Shown piece by piece: positions 41,293 through 48,841 of a stretch of 50,683 nucleotides of DNA (position 1 is the stretch's first letter; the number at the start of each line of letters is the position of its first letter). The notes under the pieces were generated by a model. The model had not been told where the DNA came from. It was given only the letters and a program-made list of their open reading frames with translations, and made no database searches. The position numbers and the translations under genes were made by a program. This stretch comes from a virus, in IMG/VR virus record IMGVR_UViG_3300032132_000010, positions 1 through 50,683 of that record; one strand, 5' to 3'.

Positions 41293-41618
41293 TGGGACAA
41301 GCGAGGCTCGGCTACTACCCCGACGACGACCGCCACAAGCTGCGCCGGAACCAGGACCCCGCGACCAGCAAGCAGGGCGCGACCGACGCCGCGCGCCGGC
41401 TGGGCGAGATGCAGGAGCGGACGCTCCTCGCGGTGCGCGCGTATCCCGGCCGGACGTGCGCGGAGCTGGAGGACCTGGCGGGCGTCATGGGGCGCACGTT
41501 CGGCCGCCGCCTCGGGGAGCTGGAGAAGGCTGGCCGCGTGGAGCGCCGCCGCGCGCGCCCCTGTTCGATCACGAAGCGCCGCGCTGCAACGTGGCGAATC
41601 CCAACCCCGGAGGCATGA
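41292..41618 (+). CDS. Winged-helix DNA-binding protein
   Basis: A 108-residue protein. Its body (TLLAVRAYPGRTCAELEDLAGVMGRTFGRRLGELEKAGRVERRRARPCSITKRRAATW) is a winged helix: three helices followed by the wing that ends in a C-S-x-T-x-R-x-A-x-T-W pattern. I know this pattern from phage replication and regulatory proteins. It probably binds DNA near the origin or an operator. It starts at the ATG in the previous TGA. Confidence 0.65.
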   Translation: MGQARLGYYPDDDRHKLRRNQDPATSKQGATDAARRLGEMQERTLLAVRAYPGRTCAELEDLAGVMGRTFGRRLGELEKAGRVERRRARPCSITKRRAATWRIPTPEA

Positions 41619-42013
41619 CCATGTGGCCCTTCCCGAAACGCACGACCGCGCTGTTCGAGCTATCGGACCTCCACCTGATCCGGCGAGCGCGCCGCGCGGC
41701 CCTGTTCCTGGCGAGCGCGCGCTACACGATGGTCAAGCCCGACGTGACGCCGGTCGTCCGCGAAGCGATCCGCGAGCTCGCGGGGCGGCTCGAGCGACGG
41801 CATGAGGCGAGCGCGACCATGGATCTGCTGAACGAGCTGCGAAGCCCCATCGGTACGTCGGTTGAGATCGCCTGCGGTGGCGAAGGCGCGCTAGGGCTGG
41901 AGCGGATATGGGTAGACGGGTTCACCTACACGGGCGCGACACTGGCCGAGGCGCTGGCGAGCGCGATCGAGGCGCGGCGCGTGGCGCTGGCTCAGAAGGA
42001 CGAGCGCGCATGA
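41615..42013 (+). CDS. Hypothetical protein
   Basis: A 132-residue helical protein with CGGAGGC before its ATG. The N-terminus is MTMWPFPKR. Paired helices follow (about residues 20-60 and 65-80). The end, IWVDGFTYTGATLAEALASAIEARRVAL, looks like a beta-hairpin then a helix. No family is recognised. Confidence 0.5.
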   Translation: MTMWPFPKRTTALFELSDLHLIRRARRAALFLASARYTMVKPDVTPVVREAIRELAGRLERRHEASATMDLLNELRSPIGTSVEIACGGEGALGLERIWVDGFTYTGATLAEALASAIEARRVALAQKDERA

Positions 42014-42174
42014 CCAAAGACCCTGCCTCCTGGGAGCGCCGCGGCTACAAGAAGCAACCGACGCGCGCGGAGCTGGAAGCCGAGATCCGCGACCTCAAGG
42101 CGAGGCTGAAACTCGCGGAGGGCCAGGTCCGCAGCCTGCGCGGGCGGGCGAAGCGAAGGGACGAGCGCGCGTGA
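42010..42174 (+). CDS. Small coiled-coil protein
   Basis: A 54-residue protein. Residues 18-48 (RAELEAEIRDLKARLKLAEGQVRSLRG) form a heptad-like helix and the end is basic. It is coupled to both neighbours by overlaps. A multimer-forming or DNA-associated role is possible but unproven. Confidence 0.5.
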   Translation: MTKDPASWERRGYKKQPTRAELEAEIRDLKARLKLAEGQVRSLRGRAKRRDERA

Positions 42175-42479
42175 AGGACGAGCGCGTGACCTCTCCGGGC
42201 GAGCGCGGAGCTCCGGGCGAGCGCGGAACCTCCCTCGAGGCCCGCCGGCCCAAAGGCGAGCGCGGAACCTCTCGCGGGAATCTTCCGCCAGGCGGGGCGG
42301 TCCGATCCGACGACCACCCAGTTTCCGGCCTCGACAGGGGGGCGACCTCGATCGCGGTCGGGCTCGCGGTCGCGCTGTGGGTGATCGACCGGCGCGTCCC
42401 CGCGCTGGTGATCGCGGTCGCCTGGACGTTGCTCTGGTGGCGCGACTGCGGCCGCCGATGGAGGGGCTGTCATGGGTGA
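42171..42479 (+). CDS. Membrane protein with Gly-Glu-Arg-Gly repeats
   Basis: A 102-residue protein. Residues 5-40 carry GERGAPGERGTS...KGERGTS, a collagen-like low-complexity stretch from repeated GGGCGAGCGCGGA DNA. The C-terminal half has one or two spans (SIAVGLAVALWVI and VPALVIAVAWTLLWW). It starts at a GTG in the previous stop. The function is unknown. Confidence 0.5.
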   Translation: MKDERVTSPGERGAPGERGTSLEARRPKGERGTSRGNLPPGGAVRSDDHPVSGLDRGATSIAVGLAVALWVIDRRVPALVIAVAWTLLWWRDCGRRWRGCHG

Positions 42480-42930
42480 GGTCTTGCTCGATGTCCGACT
42501 GCCAGGAGAGCCGCGCGGGAAGGGCGCGGGCCGCGCCGTCCGGCGTGGCGCACACATGGGGATAGCCACCGACGCCAAGACGCGCCAGTGGATGAGCGAA
42601 GCGGTGGACCGGCTGGAGGAAGCCTGGAGCTACGGCCCGCTCGACAGAGGTGTCGGTGTTCACATCGACTGCATCAAGGCGAGGCCGAAGCGACTGCTAC
42701 GCAAGAAGGACCCCGACGAACGAATGTGGTGCGACGGCAAGCCCGACGCGGACAACGTAAGCAAGATCGTATGCGACTCGCTCACCGACGCGGGCGTGTT
42801 GCGCGACGACGCCAAGGTCGCGCTGCTTGTTGTTCGCACCCTCTACGCCGCGCGCGACGAGGGGCCGTGTACGCAGATCCGAGTGTTCGATGTTCCCCCA
42901 TTCCCCACAAGCCAAGGAGACGCACACTGA
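42472..42930 (+). CDS. rusA: RusA-family Holliday-junction resolvase
   Basis: A 152-residue resolvase. The diagnostic motif CDGKPDADNVSKIVCDSLTDAGVLRDDAKV (residues 88-116) carries the metal-binding acids D92, D94, D102 and D112/D113. The basic segment RPKRLLRKKDP (71-81) fits the DNA-binding face. The N-terminus (VRLPGEPRGKGAGRA) is the usual strand and Lys/Arg loop. RusA proteins cut Holliday junctions formed during recombination-dependent replication. It sits in the same operon as the YqaJ exonuclease and the probable annealing protein. The length is close to the family norm. Confidence 0.88.
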   Translation: MGEVLLDVRLPGEPRGKGAGRAVRRGAHMGIATDAKTRQWMSEAVDRLEEAWSYGPLDRGVGVHIDCIKARPKRLLRKKDPDERMWCDGKPDADNVSKIVCDSLTDAGVLRDDAKVALLVVRTLYAARDEGPCTQIRVFDVPPFPTSQGDAH

Positions 42931-43394
42931 TGTTGCCACGTGACCACTACAAGAAGCTGACGCCGCTCACGCCGACCGAGATCATGTCGGGCTTGGGCAA
43001 GCTGCAAGCGAAGGCCGACGCCGAACACGACAAGGCCGACGCGGCCGCCGTGAAGAAGAAGGGACACGCCGACCTCGCGGCCTCGCACGTCGAGGACATC
43101 GCTGCGGTGGTGCGCGCGCGCCGCGCGAAGCGCGACATCTACTTGCTGAAGGACGGCACCGTCACGGCCGAGGTGCCGAACCCGCAGCGCACGTTGGTCG
43201 AGTGCGCGAAGGACGTGCTGCAGCGCAGGGAGGAGGAAGCCGCCGACGCGAAGGAGAAGAAGGACGCGCGCCCGACACCGAAGGCGACAGCGCGCACGGG
43301 CTCCGACGCCATCGGCAAGCCGCGCAAGGCCGCCGCCAGGAAGGGCAAGGCGAAGGGCAAGGGCAAGCCCCCGCCGCCGCCCAAGGCGGCGTAG
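42930..43394 (+). CDS. Basic hypothetical protein at operon end
   Basis: A 154-residue protein with AAGGAGA before its ATG. Residues 1-95 are helical (LTPTEIMSGLGKLQAKADAEHDKADAAAVKKKG). A beta-like DIYLLKDGTVTAEVPNPQRTLVECA segment follows. The end (about 115-154) is a Lys/Ala/Pro/Gly tail probably contacting nucleic acid. It is the last gene before a terminator. No family is recognised. Confidence 0.5.
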   Translation: MLPRDHYKKLTPLTPTEIMSGLGKLQAKADAEHDKADAAAVKKKGHADLAASHVEDIAAVVRARRAKRDIYLLKDGTVTAEVPNPQRTLVECAKDVLQRREEEAADAKEKKDARPTPKATARTGSDAIGKPRKAAARKGKAKGKGKPPPPPKAA

Positions 43395-43414
43395 CTCCAG
43401 GCAATCTTTCGGGC

Positions 43415-43462
43415 GCGGCCCCGGATTGGCGATTCTCGCCGGTTCGGGGCCGCCTTTCTTTT
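43415..43462 (+). terminator. Rho-independent terminator
   Basis: GCGGCCCCG (43415-43423) pairs with CGGGGCCGC (43445-43453). A smaller inner hairpin (GGCGA/TCGCC) stacks in the loop, and CTTTCTTTT follows. It lies 20 bases after the operon's last stop and should separate it from the methyltransferase operon. Confidence 0.9.
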
Positions 43463-43544
43463 CAGATCGTGGGTCCAGGGATGCCGATGAGAGGTACGTT
43501 ATTGGAGTCGTGATGCGAACCACGACCACGCACTCACCAACAGA

Positions 43545-43556
43545 GAGGACCGAGGA
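43545..43556 (+). promoter_or_regulatory. Ribosome-binding element GAGGACCGAGGA
   Basis: This 12-base site ends two bases before the ATG of the gene at 43558. It is identical to 35424-35435 and so perfectly complementary to 35537-35548 in the candidate RNA. Shorter versions (GACCGAGGA) precede the genes at 45875 and 46957, and ACCGAGGA precedes the gene at 279. Confidence 0.7.
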
Positions 43557-43557
43557 C

Positions 43558-44364
43558 ATGACAACCACACCAAGCGGCACCCCGTTCAAGAGCGGCAACA
43601 TCACCGCGTACCTGGACGCCATCGAACGGATCGAGGTGTACGACGGGACGCTGAAGATCGGTGACGCGATCAGGAGTGACGGCGCGATGATCCCGCCGAC
43701 ACGCGACGACCGCTCGACGCTGTGGGACACCTACGCAATCGAGCAGGCGCAGACCGTTCAGCAAGTGAACGACGGCGCGGCAACGTGGGAGATCACCGAC
43801 GCGCTGCTCGACCTGGACGAGCAGATCAACGCGCACCTGGACCTGGAAGATCGCGTCACCGACCACGAACAGGATCACTCCGACGCGGGCGGTCGGTTGT
43901 GCAAGGACGAGAACGACGACGGCACGTGCGCCGTCTGTGGCGTGGGCCTGGACAAGTGCGAGACGTGCGACGGGCTCGGCTACCATTTCGGCGGCTGTCC
44001 CGACAGTGACGCGACCGACGACGCGGGCTCTGTGATCGAACCGCACCACGCGCTCGACCAGATCGCGGCGCTGTACCAGGAGGACATGAGCGGCGCGGAC
44101 TTCATCCAGGACGTCTGCTCCATCCTGCTGGCGTCGGGCTTTGAGTACCAAGGCTGCGAGGTAGTGCGGTTCGTCGAGAGCGCGGACCCGGAGTGGGACG
44201 TGAGCCTGTGGAACGCGACCACGTTGGCCGAGAAGGTCGAGCGGGTGCGCGCCGACTCCTCGACGCTGGCCGGAGTGCTGGCGAAGAAGCAGTCGGGCGA
44301 TGCGGACCCGGAGACTGGCTGGAAGGTCGTCAAGGTGGTGCGCGTGGAAGGGGGTGCCTCTTGA
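43558..44364 (+). CDS. Hypothetical protein with a Cys cluster
   Basis: A 268-residue acidic protein. The N-terminal half (about 10-110) is a helical/beta mix (ITAYLDAIERIEVYDGTLKIGDAIRSDGAM). Residues 120-145 carry CAVCGVGLDKCETCDGLGYHFGGC, a zinc-knuckle-like set. The C-terminus is helical. I chose ATG 43558 over 43513 and 43426 because of the strong ribosome-binding element just before it. It opens the operon downstream of the terminator. The TTG of the methyltransferase gene overlaps its TGA. Confidence 0.6.
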   Translation: MTTTPSGTPFKSGNITAYLDAIERIEVYDGTLKIGDAIRSDGAMIPPTRDDRSTLWDTYAIEQAQTVQQVNDGAATWEITDALLDLDEQINAHLDLEDRVTDHEQDHSDAGGRLCKDENDDGTCAVCGVGLDKCETCDGLGYHFGGCPDSDATDDAGSVIEPHHALDQIAALYQEDMSGADFIQDVCSILLASGFEYQGCEVVRFVESADPEWDVSLWNATTLAEKVERVRADSSTLAGVLAKKQSGDADPETGWKVVKVVRVEGGAS

Positions 44365-45878
44365 ACGGCCTCCTGGTTGACCTGTTCGCGGGCGGCGGCG
44401 GCGCGTCGGTCGGCATCGAAGCCGCCACGCGCAGCACCGTCGACATCGCGCTGAACCACTCCCCCATCGCGCTGGCCGTCCACCGGCTGAACCATCCGAC
44501 GACACGGCACGTCCAGGCGAACGTGTTTGAGGTGGACCCGCACGAAGCGGTGGGCGACGAGCCCGTGCAGCTGCTCTGGGCCTCGCCGGACTGCACCCAC
44601 TTCAGCATCGCCAAGGGTGACGTGCCGCGCTCGCGCGGCATCCGCTCCCTCGCTTGGGTGGTGGTCGAGTGGGCCGAGAAGGTGCGGCCCAACATCATCT
44701 GCGTCGAGAACGTCCGCGAGTTTGAGTCGTGGGGTCCGCTGTGCGAGCGGGGCCGCCCGATCAAGAACCTCGCGGGCACCGAGTTCGCCGCGTGGGTGGA
44801 AGCCCTGGAGACGGCCGGGTACGTGGTCGAGTGGCAAGTCCTGGACGCCGCGCAGTACGGCGCACCGACGCGCCGCAAGCGGTTGTTCATCGTCGCGCGC
44901 CGTGACGGTCTGCCGATCCAGTGGCCGTTGCCGACGCACGGTGCCGCGCCGGGTCTGCTGCCGGAGGTTCCGGCGCACACGATCATCGACTGGTCGCTGC
45001 CGTGCCCGTCCATCTTTGAACGGGACAAGCCGCTCGCGGACAAGACGCAGCGGCGCATCGCGGAAGGCATCAAGCGGTACGTGATCGAGAGCGCGAAGCC
45101 GTACATCGTGAACCTGTCGCACGGTGGTCGCGTCGAGGACCTGGACAGTCCGATGCGGACGATCACGGCGGGGCCGAAGGGTGGCGACCGCGCGCTCGTC
45201 GCGCCGACGTTCGCAGTCACCGGGAACAGCGAGCGGTCGGGACAGGCACCACGCGCCAACGATCCGCGCGCACCGTTCCGCACGGTGACCGCGACGGGCT
45301 CGCAAGGTGCAGTCGTCGCGGCATGGCTCGCCAAGCACTACGGCGGCGTGGTCGGTCACGACTTGCACCGGCCCATCGGCACGGTGACAGGAACGGATCA
45401 CCACTCCATCGCAGCGGCAACGCTGGTCGGCTTCCGCGGCACGTCGGACAGTCACAAGGGAACGCTCGACATCCGCGAGCCGCTGCCAACGATCACGGCA
45501 GGCGGGAACCACGTGGCCGAGGTGCGCGCGTTCCTGACGGCATACTACTCGTCGGGCAGCGTCGGCCAGTCGTTGCACAAGCCGCTCCGCACCGTCACGG
45601 CCAAGGCACGGCTCGGCATCGTCACCGTGCGAGGCACCGACTACCAGATCATCGACATCGGTATGCGGATGCTTGAGCCGCACGAACTACTGGCCGCGCA
45701 GTTCGGCAAGTTCGCCGCGCGGTACGACCTGGAAGCACAGAAGGCGGTGGGCGGCAAGCTGCGCCCGCTGAGCAAGGCAGACAAGGTGCGACTCATCGGG
45801 AACAGTGTGTGCCCCGAAGTCGCGGAAGCATTGGTGGCCGCGCAGTACGCGGCTCAGACCGAGGAGGCAGCAGCATGA
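44361..45878 (+). CDS. DNA cytosine-C5 methyltransferase
   Basis: A 505-residue C5 methylase starting at TTG 44361, which overlaps the previous stop and has AAGGGGG upstream. Motif I is LLVDLFAGGGGASVGIE (residues 4-20). The catalytic motif is SPDCTHFS with C78, the PDC variant of PPC seen in phage enzymes. ENV is at 116-118. The QYGAPTRRKRLFIVARR block is at 165-181. The target domain contains several similar strands with TITAG, TVTATG, TVTGT and TITAGG. It should methylate phage DNA to evade host restriction. The specificity cannot be told from sequence. Confidence 0.9.
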   Translation: MNGLLVDLFAGGGGASVGIEAATRSTVDIALNHSPIALAVHRLNHPTTRHVQANVFEVDPHEAVGDEPVQLLWASPDCTHFSIAKGDVPRSRGIRSLAWVVVEWAEKVRPNIICVENVREFESWGPLCERGRPIKNLAGTEFAAWVEALETAGYVVEWQVLDAAQYGAPTRRKRLFIVARRDGLPIQWPLPTHGAAPGLLPEVPAHTIIDWSLPCPSIFERDKPLADKTQRRIAEGIKRYVIESAKPYIVNLSHGGRVEDLDSPMRTITAGPKGGDRALVAPTFAVTGNSERSGQAPRANDPRAPFRTVTATGSQGAVVAAWLAKHYGGVVGHDLHRPIGTVTGTDHHSIAAATLVGFRGTSDSHKGTLDIREPLPTITAGGNHVAEVRAFLTAYYSSGSVGQSLHKPLRTVTAKARLGIVTVRGTDYQIIDIGMRMLEPHELLAAQFGKFAARYDLEAQKAVGGKLRPLSKADKVRLIGNSVCPEVAEALVAAQYAAQTEEAAA

Positions 45879-46291
45879 GTGACATGAACGAAGTGTTCGG
45901 AGAACCGATCAGCGTCTACACCTCTGACCAAGCGGTCGAGGATGGCGTGTTGGTCGAGGCGTGGCCGGAGCGGTGGCCGAAGCTGCTGCTCACGCGGTCG
46001 CTGTACGAGGCGCTGCGCGAGGTCGGTTACGAGCGAGTGCCCGACGCGCGCGCCGAGGACCTGGAAGTCCTCGCGTTCAACCAAGTGGCGACACCGTTCG
46101 TCATGGACGTGTTGATGATCCTCAAGGCGCGGTTCGACAAGAACCCCGGCGAGGAGAAGGAGGAGTCGCGTTGGTTCCTGGGCGGCGGCGAGACGAAGGG
46201 ACCGATGGAAGGCAACGCAACGGGCAAGGAAGTGTGGGTGGCGAGGAACGACGTCGGCGGCATCACCATCATGTTTCCGGAGGACGACTGA
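45875..46291 (+). CDS. DUF6573-like small protein
   Basis: A 138-residue protein. The opening EVFGEPISVYTSDQAVEDGVLVEA follows a pattern I recall from a family of unknown function common in phages and mobile elements (FGExIxxYTxxQAxxDGxLV). The rest is alpha/beta with a WFLGGGETKGPMEGNATGKEVWVARNDVGGITIMFPED end. GACCGAGGAGG lies nine bases before the ATG. The function is unknown. Confidence 0.6.
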   Translation: MSDMNEVFGEPISVYTSDQAVEDGVLVEAWPERWPKLLLTRSLYEALREVGYERVPDARAEDLEVLAFNQVATPFVMDVLMILKARFDKNPGEEKEESRWFLGGGETKGPMEGNATGKEVWVARNDVGGITIMFPEDD

Positions 46292-46638
46292 TGGTGAACG
46301 CGAACGAGATGACACTGTTCCCCGTGGGCGTGGACGCGGGACTGCTCCCGACGTTCGACGAGGCGCGCGTGGTCGTGCGCTTCGCGGGCCGAGTGCCCGT
46401 GCTGCGCGACGACTGGCAGCGCGTCACGTTGCACGACAAGCGCGAGGCGTGGGTGCGGAGTGCGGACTGCGGCGGCGGGTGTCGGTGCGCGGGGGAGATC
46501 GCCTTCACCGTGCGGTGCGAGGTGCGCTTGCCCTACGCCTCGGACCCGTGCCCGAACGTGGCGAGTGCGGTTGCTCCTGGTTACGGGGAGCCGTGCTGCG
46601 ACGAGTGCCTGGACGTGCTGATGGAGGCAACGCGATGA
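46291..46638 (+). CDS. Small Cys-rich hypothetical protein
   Basis: A 115-residue protein coupled by ATGA. It has an alternating strand-like N-terminus (FPVGVDAGLLPTFDEARVVVRFAGRVPVLRDDW). A Cys-rich second half (CGGGCRCAG, then CEV, CPN and CCDEC) suggests two metal sites. No family is recognised. Confidence 0.5.
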   Translation: MVNANEMTLFPVGVDAGLLPTFDEARVVVRFAGRVPVLRDDWQRVTLHDKREAWVRSADCGGGCRCAGEIAFTVRCEVRLPYASDPCPNVASAVAPGYGEPCCDECLDVLMEATR

Positions 46639-46841
46639 CGCACGACCTGACAGCGGCAGAGCTTCGCGCGATCAATGACTACCGCACGGCGGCGCGCAAG
46701 CTGTCGTCGGCGTTCAAGCGCAACGGGTTTCCGAACAGGGCGGACAAGATGATCGACGAGATCAACGACGTCGGCTCGGTGTTCGGTCAGATCACGGGCA
46801 CGTACCCACGGCACGTCGAGTACCTGGAGGTGACATCGTGA
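46635..46841 (+). CDS. Small hypothetical protein
   Basis: A 68-residue protein, mostly helical (TAAELRAINDYRTAARKLSSAFKRNGFPNRADKMIDEIND). It starts at an ATG in the preceding gene's end. No motif I recognise. Confidence 0.5.
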   Translation: MTHDLTAAELRAINDYRTAARKLSSAFKRNGFPNRADKMIDEINDVGSVFGQITGTYPRHVEYLEVTS

Positions 46842-46942
46842 AGGCGACCGGACTGTGGAGTGACGCGCTCGACCTGTGCGCGGATCACCTTGGCAACATC
46901 CTGTTTCTGGCGGTCGCGTTCGCGGCCGTCCTGTTCCTGTAG
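46838..46942 (+). CDS. Tiny membrane protein
   Basis: A 34-residue ORF starting at a GTG in the previous stop. A short polar start with one Cys is followed by one span (NILFLAVAFAAVLFL) that ends the protein. TAG at 46940. The function is unknown. Confidence 0.45.
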   Translation: MKATGLWSDALDLCADHLGNILFLAVAFAAVLFL

Positions 46943-46956
46943 ACCGAGGAGGCAAC

Positions 46957-47205
46957 ATGACCACGCAAGAGAAGGACGTTGTGCAAGGAACCCTGGAGGA
47001 CGCGGAGCAGGAGCTACGCGCGATGCGGCAGCACCACGCGGAGCTTCGCGCGGGCCTGGAGGTACAGCGCGCAGACCGCGACTTCCTGGTGCGCGAGGTG
47101 TCGCTTGCCGAGGAGCGGTGCCAGTCGGCCGAGTCCGAGGTGCGCGGCCTGGAGAGGACGTGCCGCGACATCGCGCTGCGCGATGCGAAGGGAGGTGCAG
47201 CTTGA
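46957..47205 (+). CDS. Small coiled-coil protein
   Basis: An 82-residue protein with GACCGAGGAGG upstream of its ATG. Nearly all of it is one charged helix (LEDAEQELRAMRQHHAELRAGLEVQRADRDFLVREVSLAEERCQSAESEVRGLERTC). A coiled coil is likely. The function is unknown. Confidence 0.55.
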   Translation: MTTQEKDVVQGTLEDAEQELRAMRQHHAELRAGLEVQRADRDFLVREVSLAEERCQSAESEVRGLERTCRDIALRDAKGGAA

Positions 47206-47546
47206 GCAAGAGCTACATCCGCAAGCTGGGCGTGAACCGTGGCAAGCCGCGCCTCTGGCTCCAGGGTGCCGTCCTGGTGGACGCGGGCTTCGCCCCCGGT
47301 GATCGGTACGCGCTCCTCTGCCGGGGCGTGGCGATGCGCCTGAGGAGGCTGCGTCCAGGCGAGGACCCGCACGGTGCGGAACACGCCAAGCCGCGCAAGG
47401 TGTCCGGCAAGGGACCGCTGCCCATCGTGGATATCAGCGGTGCGGTGATCCCCGAGACGTTCGGGGCCGACGCCGTGGAGGTCTGCTGCGTCCCGTCGCG
47501 CGGTGTCGTCGTCGTCTCTGTCGAGTCGCCCGGGGGTGCGTCATGA
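47202..47546 (+). CDS. AbrB/SymE-like DNA-binding protein
   Basis: A 114-residue protein starting at a TTG in the previous stop, with AAGGGAGG upstream. Residues 3-35 (KSYIRKLGVNRGKPRLWLQGAVLVDAGFAPGDRY) and 65-110 (RKVSGKGPLPIVDISGAVIPETFGADAVEVCCVPSRGVVVVSV) form two swapped-hairpin-like halves. I know this pattern from SymE-type and AbrB-like proteins, where it is sometimes fused to phage cytosine methylases. Here it stands alone in the methylase operon. It may regulate that operon or aid target binding; this is inferred. Confidence 0.55.
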   Translation: MSKSYIRKLGVNRGKPRLWLQGAVLVDAGFAPGDRYALLCRGVAMRLRRLRPGEDPHGAEHAKPRKVSGKGPLPIVDISGAVIPETFGADAVEVCCVPSRGVVVVSVESPGGAS

Positions 47547-47806
47547 CAACGACCACGTGCGAGACGTGCGAGGGTGATCAGGTGGCCGAGGTCACGTGCC
47601 CTCGGTGCAACGGGACCGGCGAGGCATACGACAGCATGACGCCGGTCGGGATCTGCCGGCGCTGCAACGGCGCGGGCGTTGTCGAAGGTGACTGCGAGAC
47701 GTGCGGCGGCAGCGGCACCGTGTACGCCTGCGACGGTTGCGGCAGGCCGGAGGAGGAGTGCAGTCGGAACCCGTGCGACGGCGTGTTGGAGGACCGCGCA
47801 TCATGA
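47543..47806 (+). CDS. DnaJ-type CxxCxGxG zinc-repeat protein
   Basis: An 87-residue protein made almost entirely of zinc-knuckle repeats: CETCEG, CPRCNGTG, CRRCNGAG, CETCGGSG, then CDGCG. This matches the central zinc domain of DnaJ without the J domain. In phages such isolated domains are adaptors or nucleic-acid-binding modules of unknown role. Starts at an ATG in the previous TGA. Confidence 0.7.
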   Translation: MTTTTCETCEGDQVAEVTCPRCNGTGEAYDSMTPVGICRRCNGAGVVEGDCETCGGSGTVYACDGCGRPEEECSRNPCDGVLEDRAS

Positions 47807-48105
47807 CCACGCGAGCGAAGGTCAGGAAGCGGCGCACGTTCCACGTGCCCAGCACGAACATTGTGCTGGTGCGCTGCATCGGTGGGTGGTCGGGACAGAT
47901 CGACGATGCGCGCCTCGCGTTCCGCAAGGGGACGCGGGGCCACTACCGTTGGGTCTGCGTTCGGCAGGGCGTGGGGGACGTTGCGCGTGGCGTGTCGCTC
48001 ACCGCGTTGGTGTGGGCTGTCGCATCGCACAGCGACCGCTACTCGTTCGACGTGCCCTCGTTCGAGGCGTGGGCGAACCCGTGGTGTTTGAAGGGGGAAG
48101 CATGA
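47803..48105 (+). CDS. Small basic beta-rich protein
   Basis: A 100-residue protein with an Arg/Lys-rich start (TTRAKVRKRRTFHV) and an alternating strand pattern (NIVLVRCIGGWSGQIDDARLAFRKGTRGHYRWVCVRQG). Trp-rich end. It is coupled to both neighbours. A nucleic-acid-binding role is possible from charge; no family is recognised. Confidence 0.5.
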   Translation: MTTRAKVRKRRTFHVPSTNIVLVRCIGGWSGQIDDARLAFRKGTRGHYRWVCVRQGVGDVARGVSLTALVWAVASHSDRYSFDVPSFEAWANPWCLKGEA

Positions 48106-48428
48106 GCGTCCAGGTAGAAACCAAGGTCCACCAGGCCCCCCCGCGCACGTGTTCGCAAGCGGGGTGCGACCGTCCGGCGAAGATGTCCGACGCAGCTGTG
48201 CGCGCGTCCGACTACAGGTGCGTCGAGTGTCGCGCCGCCATGCTGCGCCGCAGTCGTGAGCGTGGACCGTGGCGCGAACACCTCGCGCGCATCGACGTGC
48301 CGGACCTGTGCTTCGACTGCTGCAACAAGCGTGTCGTCGTCACGTCCTCGATCACGGTCGAGGGACAGTCGGTGAGCGTCGGCTACTGCCTCGCCTGCTG
48401 GAAGCGCGAGCAGCGTCAGGCTGGGTGA
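48102..48428 (+). CDS. Small zinc-binding protein
   Basis: A 108-residue protein with three Cys groups: CSQAGC, CVEC, then CFDCC and CLAC near the end. This suggests two treble-clef-like sites. AGGGGGAAGC precedes the ATG. It is the last + strand gene of this operon and overlaps by 13 bases the end of a possible small minus-strand gene. The function is unknown. Confidence 0.55.
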   Translation: MSVQVETKVHQAPPRTCSQAGCDRPAKMSDAAVRASDYRCVECRAAMLRRSRERGPWREHLARIDVPDLCFDCCNKRVVVTSSITVEGQSVSVGYCLACWKREQRQAG

Positions 48429-48643
48429 GCCAGCCTCCGGGGTCGCCCGCCAACGCGGCGGGCGGCCCTCCCACGCAGCGCGCGTCTCGCGCTCGCGTCT
48501 CCCCCCTGTGCCACGCGCTCCAGGTGCGCGACTGTCCTGTCGCGTCTCGCGCGCCGCCTCTCCTGGCGCGTCTCAGCGCACCTCAGCCGGACGAAGGACA
48601 GGAGCGTGAGAAGGCCACTCAGAGCGATGAGGGTGCCGATCAT
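48416..48643 (-). CDS. Possible small minus-strand membrane protein
   Basis: A 75-residue ORF: one span (GTLIALSGLLTLLSFVRL) at the N-terminus followed by a long Arg-rich tail. It overlaps the end of the + strand operon by 13 bases. There is no clear ribosome-binding site, and the basic tail could arise by chance from the repeated CGCGTCTCGCG DNA. I keep it only as a possibility. Confidence 0.3.
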   Translation of the reverse strand: MIGTLIALSGLLTLLSFVRLRCAETRQERRRARRDRTVAHLERVAQGGDASARRALRGRAARRVGGRPRRLAHPA

Positions 48644-48841
48644 GGGTTTGCTCGCAGCTTGAAGCCAAAACGGGCCTCTCAGTTCGCCGCTGACGCGATT
48701 GCAGGCAGGGCCTCGACCCACGACACCTATGGATTCAGCGGCTCTCAGAGGGGATTGCCCTCTCCTGGTCGGCCGCCAGGACGCGCGACTTGAGCCCCAG
48801 CTTGGCGACGAGCTACGCCTCAAGCTGGGGCTCGCGCTGCG
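48644..48841. other. Convergent non-coding region with hairpins
   Basis: No convincing gene. GAGCCCCAGCTTG (48792-48804) pairs with CAAGCTGGGGCTC (48821-48833) as a perfect 13-base stem with a 16-base loop, just beyond the stop of the minus-strand gene. A smaller AGAGGG/CCCTCT hairpin lies to the left, around 48754-48770. Neither has a T run. They may stop or protect the transcripts that meet here. Confidence 0.55.

Noticed and set aside
43426-43557. Upstream starts (43426 and 43513) for the first gene of the methylase operon
   Set aside because: 43426 lies within the terminator hairpin. 43513 lacks a ribosome-binding site, while 43558 has a strong one.
48644-48841. A tRNA or other classical RNA gene in the convergent gap
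   Set aside because: There are hairpins but no cloverleaf or TTCGA-type loop. I saw no tRNA anywhere in the window.
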